Counted from the first letter of the stretch, positions 37,791 through 47,656 are shown. The stretch: DNA of 64,000 bases from Saccharopolyspora gloriosae (GCF_022828475.1 NZ_CP059557.1:1116001-1180000); one strand, 5' to 3'. Numbers and translations: made by a program. Notes: a model not told the origin generated them from the sequence alone.

Positions 37791-39305
37791 ATGACCCGGA
37801 CCGCCAACGGCGACGCCGACACGATTGCCGGAGCGGGCTCAGCGCAGTCGTCGTTCGACTCGCTCGACCCGCGGACCGGTGAGGTCGTGGGACGGTATCC
37901 GCTGCACGACGCCACCGAGGTCAACGAGATCGTGGAATCCGCCCGCGTAGCCGGGCGATGGTGGGCGGAGCTCGGCTTCGCGGAACGGAAGAAGCGCCTC
38001 GACCAGTGGCGTGCCCGGCTGGTGCGCGGGCTCGACGAACTCGCCGGGGTGATCTGTTCGGAGACCGGCAAACCGCTCGACGACGCCCGGCTGGAACTCG
38101 TCCTCGTCATCGATCACCTGCACTGGGCCGCGAGCAAAGCGGAGAAGGTGCTGCGCCGCCGCAAAGTCGGCTCCGGCGTGCTGATGGCGAACCAGGTGGC
38201 GACGGTCGAGTACTTGCCGTTCGGCGTGGTCGGCGTGATCGGCCCGTGGAACTACCCGGCATTCACACCGATGGGCTCGATCGCCTACGCGCTCGCGGCG
38301 GGTAACGCCGTGGTGTTCAAACCCAGCGAGCTCACCCCCGGCGTCGGCCGCTGGCTGGTGGACAGCTTCGCCGAGGTCGTGCCCGAGCATCCGGTGCTGG
38401 CGCTGACCACCGGTTTCGGCGAGACGGGGGCCGCGCTGTGCGAGTCGGGCGTGGACAAGGTGGCGTTCACCGGGTCCACCGAGACAGGTAAGCGCGTGAT
38501 GACCTCCTGCGCGCAGACCTTGACCCCGGTGCTCGTGGAGTGCGGCGGCAAGGACGCGTTGATCGTTGATGCCGACGCCGACCTGCGGGCCGCGGCGGAG
38601 GCGGCGGTGTGGGGAGGCATGTCCAACGCGGGTCAGACCTGCATCGGCGTCGAGCGGGTGTTCGTCGTCGAAGCCGTCGCGGACCGATTCCTCGAACTCG
38701 TCGCCGAACGCGCCAAGAAGCTCCGGCCCGGTGGTGAACCCGGCGCCGACCTGGGGCCGATCACGATGCCCTCGCAGGTCGAGGTGATCCGCAGGCACGT
38801 TGATGCGGCATTGGACGCCGGCGGACGCGCGGTGATCGGCGGCAAGGACTCGGTGCGCCCGCCGTTCGTGGAACCCGTCGTGCTGGTCGACGTCCCCGCC
38901 GACTCGGAGGCGGCCGTGGAGGAAACGTTCGGCCCGACGATCGTCGTCGAACGCGTCCACGACGCGGAGGAGGGCGTCGTGCGCGCCAACCAGGGCCGCT
39001 ACGGGCTCGGCGGCACCGTCTTCTCCCGTTCGCGGGGCGCCGAACTCGCGCGGAAGCTGCGGGCAGGCATGGTCGCCGTCAACTCGGTGATCTCGTTCGC
39101 GGCGGTTCCGGCGCTGCCCTTCGGCGGGGTCGGTGACTCCGGGTTCGGCCGCATCCACGGTGAGGACGGGTTGCGCGAGTTCACCCGCCCGCAGTCGATG
39201 ACCCGCACCAAGTTCCGCATTCCGCTGAACCCGATGACCTTCGCCCGTTCGAAGGGCACGGTGGGCGCGATCGTGCGGTTGATCCGCCTCACCCGCGGCC
39301 GCTGA
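37791..39305 (+). CDS. aldehyde dehydrogenase (NAD(P)-dependent)
   Basis: The protein has 504 residues, the standard size. The nucleotide-binding region shows VIGPWNYPAFTPMGSIAYAL and VAFTGSTETGKRVM. The general-base Glu is in PVLVECGGKDALIVDADADL and the catalytic Cys in NAGQTCIGVERVFVV. The C-terminal part has FGGVGDSGFGRIHGEDGLRE. The sequence looks like the ALDH group acting on fatty or aromatic aldehydes, but the substrate is not decided. ATG at 37791 with GGGAGG 6 bases upstream. Confidence 0.93.
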   Translation: MTRTANGDADTIAGAGSAQSSFDSLDPRTGEVVGRYPLHDATEVNEIVESARVAGRWWAELGFAERKKRLDQWRARLVRGLDELAGVICSETGKPLDDARLELVLVIDHLHWAASKAEKVLRRRKVGSGVLMANQVATVEYLPFGVVGVIGPWNYPAFTPMGSIAYALAAGNAVVFKPSELTPGVGRWLVDSFAEVVPEHPVLALTTGFGETGAALCESGVDKVAFTGSTETGKRVMTSCAQTLTPVLVECGGKDALIVDADADLRAAAEAAVWGGMSNAGQTCIGVERVFVVEAVADRFLELVAERAKKLRPGGEPGADLGPITMPSQVEVIRRHVDAALDAGGRAVIGGKDSVRPPFVEPVVLVDVPADSEAAVEETFGPTIVVERVHDAEEGVVRANQGRYGLGGTVFSRSRGAELARKLRAGMVAVNSVISFAAVPALPFGGVGDSGFGRIHGEDGLREFTRPQSMTRTKFRIPLNPMTFARSKGTVGAIVRLIRLTRGR

Positions 39306-39311
39306 CCCCAC

Positions 39312-39366
39312 CGAGAAGGGAACCTTCCTGTCCTGCCGTCCGGTGCAGGAAGGTTCCCTTCTTCGC
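39312..39366. repeat. family A repeat, inverted pair, variant
   Basis: CCGAGAAGGGAACCTTCC and its counterpart GGAAGGTTCCCTTCTTCGC flank a changed centre (TGTCCTGCCGTCCGGTGCA). It begins 6 bases after the aldehyde dehydrogenase stop. Confidence 0.88.
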
Positions 39367-39400
39367 GCGGAGGCGCCGGGTTGAGGCGTCGCGTTCGCCG

Positions 39401-39854
39401 GGCGTGGCAGAAGGGCGACCTTCTTCGCTTCGGTGGCAGGAAGGTTCCCTTCCTCGCGGGGTGGTCGTGTCCGTGGGTGCGGTGCCGGTGACGGGTGGTG
39501 CCCTTTTCGAACCGTGCTTCGGCCGGGCCGGGCGTGGCAGAAGGGCGACCTTCTTCGCTTCGGTGGCAGGAAGGTTCCCTTCCTCGCGGGGTGGTCGTGT
39601 CCGTGGGTGCGGTGCCGGTGACGGGTGGTGCCCTTTTCGAACCGTGCTTCGGCCGGGCCGGGCGTGGCAGAAGGGCGACCTTCTTCGCTTCGGTGGCAGG
39701 AAGGTTCCCTTCCTCGCGGGGTGGTCGTGTCCGTGGGTGCGGTGCCGGTGACGGGTGGTGCCCTTTTCGAACCGTGCTTCGGCCGGGCCGGGCGTGGCAG
39801 AAGGGCGACCTTCTTCGCTTCGGTGGCAGGAAGGTTCCCTTCCTCGCGGGGTGG
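39401..39854. repeat. 130-bp tandem repeat array containing family A arms
   Basis: Three complete and identical 130-bp units start at 39401, 39531 and 39661, followed by a partial fourth (39791-39854). Each unit holds a variant left arm (GTGGCAGAAGGGCGACCTTC), a normal right arm (GTGGCAGGAAGGTTCCC to CCTCGC), and about 75 bases of unique spacer. Perfect identity implies recent amplification. Copy number may vary between strains and may be misassembled. Confidence 0.95.
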
Positions 39855-40130
39855 GGCCGTCGCGGCAGGTGCCACGAGTAGGTCACGACCCGCGTGGGGC
39901 GTGACCGCAACGGCGCCCGGTCCGCGTAATCTCCGCGCTCGGAGTGATCGAATGTGCGCCTTCCGGGCTGGGCGGAACGAGCGGGAGGTTCCGTCCGATC
40001 CGGATCGAGGTGAGGATGCGGTGAGACGGCCCTTCCGTGCACATTCGGTCGGGGAGTCCGTACGTTCCTGCGAGCCCGGTCGCCGAGCAGGTGGTGCCGC
40101 GGTCGCGAACCGGCGGCAAGGAGGCCAACG
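39855..40130 (+). promoter_or_regulatory. region upstream of dhaK
   Basis: 276 bases without a gene. A 9-bp inverted repeat (CGAATGTGC at 39949 and GCACATTCG at 40039) is spaced by 81 bases, and GGCGGAAC-GTTCCGTCC lies near 39975. Either could be a regulator site, but neither is compelling. Confidence 0.35.
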
Positions 40131-41126
<996 letters not shown>

Positions 41127-41144
41127 CTAGGACGGGTGGACTAG

Positions 41145-41777
41145 ATGGGTTGCACGGCAACGGACATGATCGGCGCGCTGCACGCGGGCGCGGCGACGGT
41201 CTCCGCGCATCGGGATGAGCTGATCCAGCTGGACCGGGTGATCGGCGACGCCGACCACGGCGAGAACATGGATCGTGGTTTCCGCGCGGTCGTGGCGAAG
41301 TTGGACACGGCGGTGCCGGAGACGCCGGGTGCGGTGCTCAAGCAGGTCGCGACCACGTTGATCTCGACGGTCGGCGGCGCGTCCGGCCCGCTTTACGGCA
41401 CGGCGTTCCTGCGTGCGGCGGCCGCGGTGGGCGATGCGCTGGAGCTGGACGGTCCGGCGGTGGCGGCCGCGCTGCAGGCCGGGCTGGAAGGAGTCGTCGC
41501 CCGCGGCAAGGCCGTGGCCGGGGACAAGACGATGGTGGACGCGCTCATTCCGGCGGTGGACGCGGCGAAGGCGGCGGCCGCGGACGGTGCCGCACCGGCG
41601 CGGGTGCTGGCGCTGGCGGCGGAGGCCGCGCATGCCGGCGCGGAAGCCACCGAACCGCTCGTGGCTCGCAAGGGCCGAGCTTCCTACTTGGGAGATCGCA
41701 GCGCCGGTCACGTTGACCCGGGTGCGCGGTCGACCGCGTTGCTGTTGTCCGCGTTCGCCGAATCGAGGTCCGTGTGA
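41145..41777 (+). CDS. dhaL: dihydroxyacetone kinase ADP-binding subunit DhaL
   Basis: The protein has 210 residues, an all-helical barrel holding ADP as permanent cofactor. The Mg-nucleotide site is RVIGDADHGENMDRGF, then ISTVGGASGPLYGTAFLRAA and AVAGDKTMVDALIPAVDAA. ADP is re-phosphorylated by DhaM and then passes phosphate to dihydroxyacetone on DhaK. ATG at 41145. Its stop overlaps the dhaM start by one base (TGATG). Confidence 0.95.
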   Translation: MGCTATDMIGALHAGAATVSAHRDELIQLDRVIGDADHGENMDRGFRAVVAKLDTAVPETPGAVLKQVATTLISTVGGASGPLYGTAFLRAAAAVGDALELDGPAVAAALQAGLEGVVARGKAVAGDKTMVDALIPAVDAAKAAAADGAAPARVLALAAEAAHAGAEATEPLVARKGRASYLGDRSAGHVDPGARSTALLLSAFAESRSV

Positions 41778-42454
41778 TGAGTGTCGGCCTGGTCATCGTC
41801 TCGCACAGCGAGCGGCTCGCCGCCGGAGTGGCCGAGCTCGCCGTACAGATGGCGCCGGACGTCAAGGTCGTTCCCGCGGGCGGTTTGCCGGGGGGTGAGG
41901 TCGGTACCGACTTCGACAAGGTCTCGGCCGCGCTGTCCGACGCCGACACGGGTTCCGGTGTTGTGCTGCTCTACGACCTGGGCAGCGCGCAGATGACCGC
42001 GGAGCTCGCCGTGGAGTCGCTGGGCGATCCGACGAGTGCGGTCGTGGCGGACGCGCCGCTGGTCGAGGGCGCGGTCGCCGCCGCGGTCGAGGCGCAGGGC
42101 GGCAAGGACCGGGAAGCGGTGGCGCGGGCGGCGGTCGGAGCCGGAGTCGGTTCGGACGTCGAGCAGCAACCGGTCGCCGCGACCGGGGAGTCGATCATCG
42201 AAGAGATCGAGCTGCGCAACGAGGTGGGTTTGCACGCCCGCCCGGCCGCGTTGCTGGCTCGCAGCCTCGCCGGTCTGCAGGCGGACGTCCGGGTGCGGGC
42301 GGGCGACGCGGAGGCGGACGCGGCGAGCGTGCTCGGCTTGATGGGCCTCGGCGCCCGCAAGGGCGACCGCATCACCTTGGTGGCCACCGGTACCGACGCG
42401 GGCACGGCCGTGCAGCGCGTCCTCGACTTGGTGGACCAGAACTTCGGCGAATGA
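41777..42454 (+). CDS. dhaM: DhaM phosphotransferase subunit with fused HPr domain
   Basis: The protein has 225 residues. The EIIA-Man-like domain begins VGLVIVSHSERLAAGVAELA with the phospho-His at residue 10. A linker of about 20 residues follows residue 120. Then comes an HPr domain with His153 in LRNEVGLHARPAALLARSLA. E. coli DhaM has a further EI-like part that is missing here, so phosphate must come from a separate enzyme I encoded elsewhere. This two-domain form is common in actinobacteria. Confidence 0.94.
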   Translation: MSVGLVIVSHSERLAAGVAELAVQMAPDVKVVPAGGLPGGEVGTDFDKVSAALSDADTGSGVVLLYDLGSAQMTAELAVESLGDPTSAVVADAPLVEGAVAAAVEAQGGKDREAVARAAVGAGVGSDVEQQPVAATGESIIEEIELRNEVGLHARPAALLARSLAGLQADVRVRAGDAEADAASVLGLMGLGARKGDRITLVATGTDAGTAVQRVLDLVDQNFGE

Positions 42455-42491
42455 GTTGAGGGGTTCGCGGGCTCGTTCTGCTTTGGCGCCG

Positions 42492-42589
42492 GGGTAGCGG
42501 AACCTCAGTTGCTTCCTCGCTGCGGGATCTTTTCCGGAGTGGCTCCGCCACGAGGCCGTTCTCGCGAGGAAGCAACTGGGAGCCCGCCG
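42492..42589. repeat. family B repeat, copy 1 (reverse, degenerate)
   Basis: The stem arms CAGTTGCTTCCTCGC (42506-42520) and GCGAGGAAGCAACTG (42564-42578) pair fully. The inner part is shortened (CTTTTCCGGAGTGGC) compared with other copies, and the flanking small hairpin is absent. It lies 38 bases after dhaM. The rest of the gap to 42777 shows only a -10-like TAAAGT before the next gene. Confidence 0.88.
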
Positions 42590-42777
42590 GGGTGCCGGTT
42601 GCTGAGGTGGTCGCTGCTCATCGGCTTCGCCGCTGACAGGACACTGATCAAAAGATCATTCCGGAGCTGAGTCCGAAATGGACACTCGTGGATCCGATGG
42701 TTCGTTCACGGGCGTTTCCGTTGTCGGCTCCACTACGCAGATCACGCTGATGCGTTCCGCCGAGTTAAAGTGGGCCG

Positions 42778-43755
42778 ATGCCGCTGCGTCCGTGCTTTCG
42801 AGGCTTGCCGGTGGTGCTGATGTCGTTGCTGCTGCTGGCCGTCGGCTGCAGCGGTGCGGCGCAGCCGCGTCCGGAGCCGACGCCGGACCGCGAGTCGGCG
42901 ACGATGGCCGCGTCCCTCGGTGATCCGCGCACGGTCGATCCCTGTTCGCTGATCGATCCGGCATCGCTGACCGAGTTCGGCGAAGCGCGCAACGCGGGCA
43001 CCGTGTCGTTGGACTACTGCCTGTTCCGGATGCGGATGGCCGATGGTGCGCTGGCGCAGCTGAAGGTCGGTGAACTGGCGCGGGAGGTTCCGGGGCAGGC
43101 CGATCCGGTGGTCGGCGAGGGTCCGTTGCGGATCGCGCAGGAGGCGCCGTTGCCGGGCCACTGCACGCGGCGAGTTCTGTTCGGAGACGGCAATTCCCTG
43201 CTGGTCAGCGCAGATCAGCTCGATGGCAGCCCCGGCGCCGCACTGTGCGGGATGGCCGAGGCGGGAGCGCGCGACGTCGTCGCCGCGATCGGCAGGCAGC
43301 AGGTGGCGCACCGCCCGTATCCGGCGAACTCGCTGGCGTTGAGCGATCCGTGCCGGGTGCTCGGCACCGAGGTCGTGCGGCAGGTGCCCGGTCTGGAGCA
43401 GGCGGAACCGGTGGCGTCCCCGGCGGGCCACCAGTGCCAGTGGGGCGCGGCCGACGCCGCGTCGCCGCGGGTACGGCTGGTGCACACCGCCGGTGCTCCA
43501 CCTGCCGTGCTGCACGGATCGGCGGTGCAGGAGCGGATCGCGGGCCGCCGCACGGTGACCAGCGTCGTCGGCGGCGACCCGAGCACCCCGCTGTGCTCCG
43601 CGGAGACCGGGCACATCCCGTTCGGCGAACCGGGCGGCGGTCAGGTCGAGGTGGCGATGCTCGTTGTGGCCTATCCCGACGGCACCGGCCTGGACGCCTG
43701 CGAGTTCGCCAGAGGACTCGCGGAACGGGCTTGGCAGGAACTCCCGCGGTCCTAG
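42778..43755 (+). CDS. lipoprotein of unknown function with duplicated domain
   Basis: The protein has 325 residues. The signal peptide ends in LLLLAVGC, so the protein is lipid-anchored. Two similar halves each have a DPC motif followed by conserved Cys: RTVDPCSLIDPASLTEFGEA with LDYCLFRM, and LALSDPCRVLGTEVVRQVPG with HQCQWG. This resembles DUF3558-like actinobacterial lipoproteins. ATG at 42778 with TAAAGT (42766-42771) 6 bases upstream, a leaderless start. The broken gene at 36701 encodes a relative. Confidence 0.8.
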   Translation: MPLRPCFRGLPVVLMSLLLLAVGCSGAAQPRPEPTPDRESATMAASLGDPRTVDPCSLIDPASLTEFGEARNAGTVSLDYCLFRMRMADGALAQLKVGELAREVPGQADPVVGEGPLRIAQEAPLPGHCTRRVLFGDGNSLLVSADQLDGSPGAALCGMAEAGARDVVAAIGRQQVAHRPYPANSLALSDPCRVLGTEVVRQVPGLEQAEPVASPAGHQCQWGAADAASPRVRLVHTAGAPPAVLHGSAVQERIAGRRTVTSVVGGDPSTPLCSAETGHIPFGEPGGGQVEVAMLVVAYPDGTGLDACEFARGLAERAWQELPRS

Positions 43756-43807
43756 TTCCGCTACCCGCACCGCTACGGGAACCGGCCAGGGTCGTTACCG
43801 TGGGGGC

Positions 43808-44122
43808 GTGCCGCGTCGTAATCGTTCGCAACGCCCGTCCGGGGACTCGCCGGGGCAGGGCGCTCGGCCGTTGGGTTCCGGTTTCGGCTGGTCCAGGGTC
43901 GAGGAAGGACCGGACGGTGAGTGGATCGTGCGGACCGTTCCGGCCGCGCAGGCCACGAAGACCTACCGCTGCCCGGGCTGCGATCACGAGGTGCGGCCCG
44001 GTGTCGGGCACGTGGTGGCGTGGCCCGCCGACGAGCAGGGCGACGTCGCCGATCGGCGGCATTGGCACAGCGGATGCTGGCGGGCTCGCGGCCGCCGCGG
44101 TCCCACTCGGCGCTGGTCCTGA
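43808..44122 (+). CDS. small zinc-ribbon-like protein
   Basis: The protein has 104 residues. A basic Pro/Arg-rich head and GSGFGWSRVEEGPDGEWIVR are followed by a probable zinc site: CPGCDHEVRPGVGHVVAW and, later, HWHSGCWRARGRRGP. Cys, Cys, His and Cys could bind one metal. The GTG at 43808 has TACCGT 6 bases upstream, leaderless. Actinobacteria commonly carry such proteins without known function. The following hydrolase starts 49 bases later. Confidence 0.8.
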   Translation: MPRRNRSQRPSGDSPGQGARPLGSGFGWSRVEEGPDGEWIVRTVPAAQATKTYRCPGCDHEVRPGVGHVVAWPADEQGDVADRRHWHSGCWRARGRRGPTRRWS

Positions 44123-44171
44123 CGGGCATCTCACACCGGTGTGACCGGGTCGGCGTGGGAGGATCGACCCG

Positions 44172-44921
44172 ATGAGCACCGAAATCCGCGCCAACACCGT
44201 GCTTCCGGCCGAGCGGGAGCAGATCACCCTGCACACCGCCGATGAGCTGCAGTTGATCGGTGAGTTGTCGTTGCCTGCGAACGGTGCTCCGCGGGCCACG
44301 CTGGTGTGCCTGCACCCGCTGCCCACGCACGGCGGGATGATGGATTCGCACCTCTACCGCAAGGCCGCGTTCCGGCTGCCCGCGCTGGCCGATCTCGCGG
44401 TGCTGCGGTTCAACACTCGCGGCACCGTCAGCGAAGCGGGGCGCAGCGAGGGTTCGTTCGACAACGGCGACTCCGAACGGTTCGACGTGGCCGCGGCGCT
44501 GGAGTACGCCGAGTTCCACGACCTGCCGAACGTGTGGCTCGTCGGCTGGTCGTTCGGCACCGACCTCACCCTCGTGCACGGGCTGGACCCGTTGGTGCAA
44601 GGCGCGATCCTGATCTCACCGCCGCTGCGCTGGAGCACCGAGGAGAACCTGCGCGCGTGGGGCGAGTCGGGGAAACCGGTGCACGCCCTGGTGCCGGAGT
44701 TCGACGACTACCTCCGCCCGGAGGAGGCCCGCCGCCGGTTCTCGACGATCCCGCAGGCGCAGGTCACCGGGTTCGACGACACGAAGCACCTGTGGGTCGG
44801 CAAGGCGGAGTCCGCGCTGGACGCCATCGTGGACATCGTCGCCCCCGACGTAGCCACCCCGCTGCCCCGCACCTGGGAAGGCCCGTCCGAGACGCGCCAG
44901 GTCACCATCATCGGCCAGTGA
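44172..44921 (+). CDS. alpha/beta hydrolase (KANL3/dienelactone-like)
   Basis: The protein has 249 residues. The early strand TLVCLHPLPTHGGMMDS is followed by LRFNTRGTVSEAGRSEGSFD, the nucleophile elbow VWLVGWSFGTDLTLV (Ser) and the late His in DDTKHLWVGKAESALD. Members are conserved in actinobacteria, act on unknown esters, and may be located in the cytoplasm since no signal peptide is seen. ATG at 44172. It converges on the methyltransferase gene at 45097. Confidence 0.85.
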   Translation: MSTEIRANTVLPAEREQITLHTADELQLIGELSLPANGAPRATLVCLHPLPTHGGMMDSHLYRKAAFRLPALADLAVLRFNTRGTVSEAGRSEGSFDNGDSERFDVAAALEYAEFHDLPNVWLVGWSFGTDLTLVHGLDPLVQGAILISPPLRWSTEENLRAWGESGKPVHALVPEFDDYLRPEEARRRFSTIPQAQVTGFDDTKHLWVGKAESALDAIVDIVAPDVATPLPRTWEGPSETRQVTIIGQ

Positions 44922-44979
44922 GCGCCTCGGCCTTCCGGCAACGTCCGTGCCCCCGGAGTCGGCTGAGGTGAATGCCTCA

Positions 44980-45000
44980 TTCGCCCGCTCATCGGGCGAA
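44980..45000. terminator. hairpin between convergent genes
   Basis: TTCGCCCG pairs with CGGGCGAA over the loop CTCAT. It lies between the convergent hydrolase and methyltransferase genes. There is no clear T-run. Confidence 0.4.
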
Positions 45001-45096
45001 AAGGGACATCGACCGCACCGGTGGTCGCGGGTGAATGTCTCCTTCTGCGGTGGTATTGGGCCGTTCACCTGGATCGGGGTTTCGCGACCGGGGGCG

Positions 45097-46275
45097 TCAG
45101 GTGCGTTCCGCGCGGCAGAGGTAGGCGTGGGGGGTGCTGCCGACTCGGGTGAGGATGGCGGTGGCCTCGGTGGCGCCGCGTGGTTTGAGCTTGCGGCGCA
45201 GCGCGTCGGGGTCCACGTCGACGCCGCGGGTCATGATCTCCAGGCGTCCCACGTCGTGTTCGCGCAGCAGCGCCCGCAGTGCCTTTTCCGCGTACTTGCC
45301 GTGGTCGATCACCCGGAACGCCCGGATTCCGGGTGGTGGCGCGTCACCGGTGAGGTAGGCGATGCGCGGGTCGAGTTGGCCGAGGCCGTGCCGGGCGGCG
45401 TAGTGGCGCACCAGCCCGGCGCGCACCACCGCTCCGTCGGGGTCGACGATCCACTGGCCGATGTCGAGCACGGGGCAGTCGTCGGGTGCTCGGTCGGTGA
45501 GTTCGTCGCGGGAGCCGTCGGTGCGCAGCACGGTGGCGCGTCGCCGCACCCCGGGCTCGGCGAGTCCGCCGAGCCACACCGCGGCCTCCCGCACCTGCCC
45601 GGCGAGCGAGACGATTTCCACTTCGGCGTGTTCGGGAATGGCGTCGAAGTCGAGGCCGGGCGCGCATTTCACGACCATGTCGCGTCCCGCGTGGACATCG
45701 AGCAGTTCGTCCAGCGGCGGCACCAGGTCGGCCGGGTTCCAGCGGCGGCGGCCGGTGCCGTCGCGGCGGGCGGGGTCGGCGACGATCGTGGTTCCGGTGC
45801 TGACAGGGCGCAGCGCGTCCGCGCGCACGAGCCCGGCGGGGCTGCCGTCGGCGGTGAGGTTGTGCCGGGCCATCGCGAGCCGGACCTCGTCGAGGTCGGA
45901 GCCGAGGCACCGGTCGGCGACCAGCGCGACCTCTCGGAGGTCCGCGCCGATCGAGCAGGTCACGTCGTGCACCACGTGACCGGTGAGCCGCCGCGCCCGG
46001 TGCCTGGCGACGGCGGCGGTCGTGGCCTGCTGCAACGCGTCCTCGGTGAACAGCCACCGCCCTGCACCGTCCAGTTTGGACTCGGCTCGGCCGCGCAGTA
46101 CCGCGGTTTCCAGCGCTGCGGCGGCGAACCGCGGCCCGGCGACGGCCCGAGCCGCGGCGACGTCGGCGAACCGCGATGCGGAAGTCAGCGGCCGTTGCGC
46201 CACCGCCGCGACGGCCTCGGCCCCGGCGGCGGACCGCAGGAAGGCCACATCATCGAGGTCGAAGGCGTACCCCAC
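45097..46275 (-). CDS. class I SAM methyltransferase with THUMP-like C-terminal domain
   Basis: The protein has 392 residues. After an Ala-rich helical head (FLRSAAGAEAVAAVAQRPLT) comes the SAM fold: HDVTCSIGADLREVALVA (loop), GSDLDEVRLAMARHNL (acidic end of the second strand) and TIVADPARRDGTGRRRW (catalytic-loop region). The C-terminal part GVDVDPDALRRKLKPRGATE is the THUMP-like domain. The order matches a conserved actinobacterial family likely acting on RNA. GTG at 46275 is chosen; a GTG at 46305 is possible. Confidence 0.85.
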   Translation of the reverse strand: MGYAFDLDDVAFLRSAAGAEAVAAVAQRPLTSASRFADVAAARAVAGPRFAAAALETAVLRGRAESKLDGAGRWLFTEDALQQATTAAVARHRARRLTGHVVHDVTCSIGADLREVALVADRCLGSDLDEVRLAMARHNLTADGSPAGLVRADALRPVSTGTTIVADPARRDGTGRRRWNPADLVPPLDELLDVHAGRDMVVKCAPGLDFDAIPEHAEVEIVSLAGQVREAAVWLGGLAEPGVRRRATVLRTDGSRDELTDRAPDDCPVLDIGQWIVDPDGAVVRAGLVRHYAARHGLGQLDPRIAYLTGDAPPPGIRAFRVIDHGKYAEKALRALLREHDVGRLEIMTRGVDVDPDALRRKLKPRGATEATAILTRVGSTPHAYLCRAERT

Positions 46276-46494
46276 CCGAATTCCACCACCGCACAAGAGC
46301 TCCACCAGGACCGCAGCACTCTAGCCCTCGACACCCCGAACCCTGGAACAAGGTCCGACCCCCAGCGCCCGGTGGACGCACCCAATTCGGCCACGTACGC
46401 CAGCAACGCCAACGCCTCAAAAACCGAAAACCCATTTCTTTGCGGCGAAGCCGTGCCTTTGGCGGCGAAGTCCGCGAAGGGCGGGCGAAGCCAC

Positions 46495-46672
46495 GCCTGC
46501 CTTGCGGCCGAAGGCCGTGCCTGTATGTGCGAAGCACATAGCCCACGTCAAGAAGCCGACCACCGGCGGGTTCTCAGTGAGCCTCTCGCGAGGACAGCTT
46601 TTTCCCTCGTGGCGGAGCCACTTGGGAAAAAGATCCCGCAGCGAGAGGCTCACTGAGGTTCCGCTACCCGAC
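46495..46672. repeat. family B repeat, copy 2 (forward)
   Basis: The small hairpin TATGTGC-GAA-GCACATA (46524-46540) precedes the main hairpin. Main stem arms are CAGTGAGCCTCTCGC (46575-46589) and GCGAGAGGCTCACTG (46641-46655). The inner stem is CTTTTTCCC with GGGAAAAAG. It fills the gap before the methyltransferase start and after the enoyl-CoA hydratase stop (both minus strand). The remaining bases 46276-46494 are GC-rich fragments of the same repeat. Confidence 0.93.
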
Positions 46673-46707
46673 CACCAAACCAAAAAGACCGGGTCAGCAC
46701 CTCGACT

Positions 46708-47490
46708 TCACTTACCGGTGAACTCGGCTTTGCCCGGGCCGTTTTCGATGAACGAGCGCATCCCGATCTTCTGGTCCTCGGTGGCGAAGAGCCCGGCGAA
46801 GATCTGCGTTTCCAGGCGGAGTCCGTTGTCGAGGTCCATGTCGAGCCCACCGTCGATCGCGGCCTTCGCCGCCGCCAGCGCACGCGCCGGGCCGTTGGCG
46901 AACTGTTCGGCCCACTTGCGGGCCGCCGCGTACACCTCGTCGGGGGCCACGACTTCGTCGACGAGGCCCATGTCCAGTGCTTCGGGGGCTTTGACGAACC
47001 GGCCGGAGAAGATGATGTCCTTCGCCTTGCTCGGTCCGACGAGCCTGGCGAGCCGCTGGGTGCCGCCGGCACCGGGGATCACGCCGAGCAGGATTTCCGG
47101 CTGACCGACCTTCGTGTTCTCGCCGACGATGCGGCGGTCGCAGCTCAGGGCCAATTCGAATCCGCCGCCGAGCGCGTAGCCGGTGATCGCGGCGACCGTC
47201 GGTTTCGGGATGGCGGCGACGGCGCTCATCGCGGCGGTGAGGCCGTTCTCCTCCTTGGCGGCCATGTCGGAGTACGACATGTCGGCCATTTCTTTGATGT
47301 CGGCGCCGGCCGCGAGCACCTTCTCGCCGCCGTAGACGATCACCGCGCGCACGTCGGGGCGTTCGGCCGCCTCCGCCGCCACGGTTTTCAGTTCCTGCTC
47401 GATCTGCCGGTTCAGCGCGTTCATCGGCGGCCGCTCCAGCCTGATCGTGCCGATGGCGCCTTCCACGTCGAGCCTGACGAACTCACCCAC
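46708..47490 (-). CDS. enoyl-CoA hydratase/isomerase family protein
   Basis: The protein has 260 residues and the crotonase fold. GTIRLERPPMNALNRQIEQE begins the core. The oxyanion hole is formed by VIVYGGEKVLAAGADIKEMA and ITGYALGGGFELALSCDRRI. The two hydratase Glu positions are in PEILLGVIPGAGGTQRLARL. The end is KIGMRSFIENGPGKAEFTG. Beta-oxidation is the likely pathway. GTG at 47490 with GAGGAGG upstream. Residues suggest a true hydratase. Confidence 0.92.
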   Translation of the reverse strand: MGEFVRLDVEGAIGTIRLERPPMNALNRQIEQELKTVAAEAAERPDVRAVIVYGGEKVLAAGADIKEMADMSYSDMAAKEENGLTAAMSAVAAIPKPTVAAITGYALGGGFELALSCDRRIVGENTKVGQPEILLGVIPGAGGTQRLARLVGPSKAKDIIFSGRFVKAPEALDMGLVDEVVAPDEVYAAARKWAEQFANGPARALAAAKAAIDGGLDMDLDNGLRLETQIFAGLFATEDQKIGMRSFIENGPGKAEFTGK

Positions 47491-47606
47491 GCCGCAACCT
47501 CCTCGTCGAACTGCCGCTTGCCGGGAGGCTATCCCGCGTTCCCGCCGACCGTCAGTGTCGACGATCTCAGTAGTGGTGTCACATGTCCTCTTGCGCGGCT
47601 GTGTAA

Positions 47607-47638
47607 CCGGCCCTCGCTCAGCTGGGAACGAGGGCCGG
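47607..47638 (-). terminator. terminator after the ABC ATPase gene
   Basis: CCGGCCCTCG (47607-47616) pairs perfectly with CGAGGGCCGG (47629-47638). On the minus strand it follows the stop at 47657 by 18 bases and is followed by TTACACAG, a weak T-run. Confidence 0.6.
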
Positions 47639-47656
47639 TCGGACGTGCGGGGTCGG

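Noticed and set aside
39401-39854. CRISPR array
   Set aside because: The units, including the 'spacers', are identical to each other. A CRISPR array has unique spacers. No cas gene is in the window.
39949-40047. 9-bp inverted repeat before dhaK (CGAATGTGC / GCACATTCG)
   Set aside because: A spacing of 81 bases is too long for one dimer site and the match is short enough to arise by chance.
46502-47104. ORFs containing GGFSVSLSRGQLFPSWRSHL and similar at 46502, 48787, 54713, 59103 and 63336
   Set aside because: All coincide with family B repeats on one strand or the other, and the similarity comes from the repeat DNA rather than a protein family.
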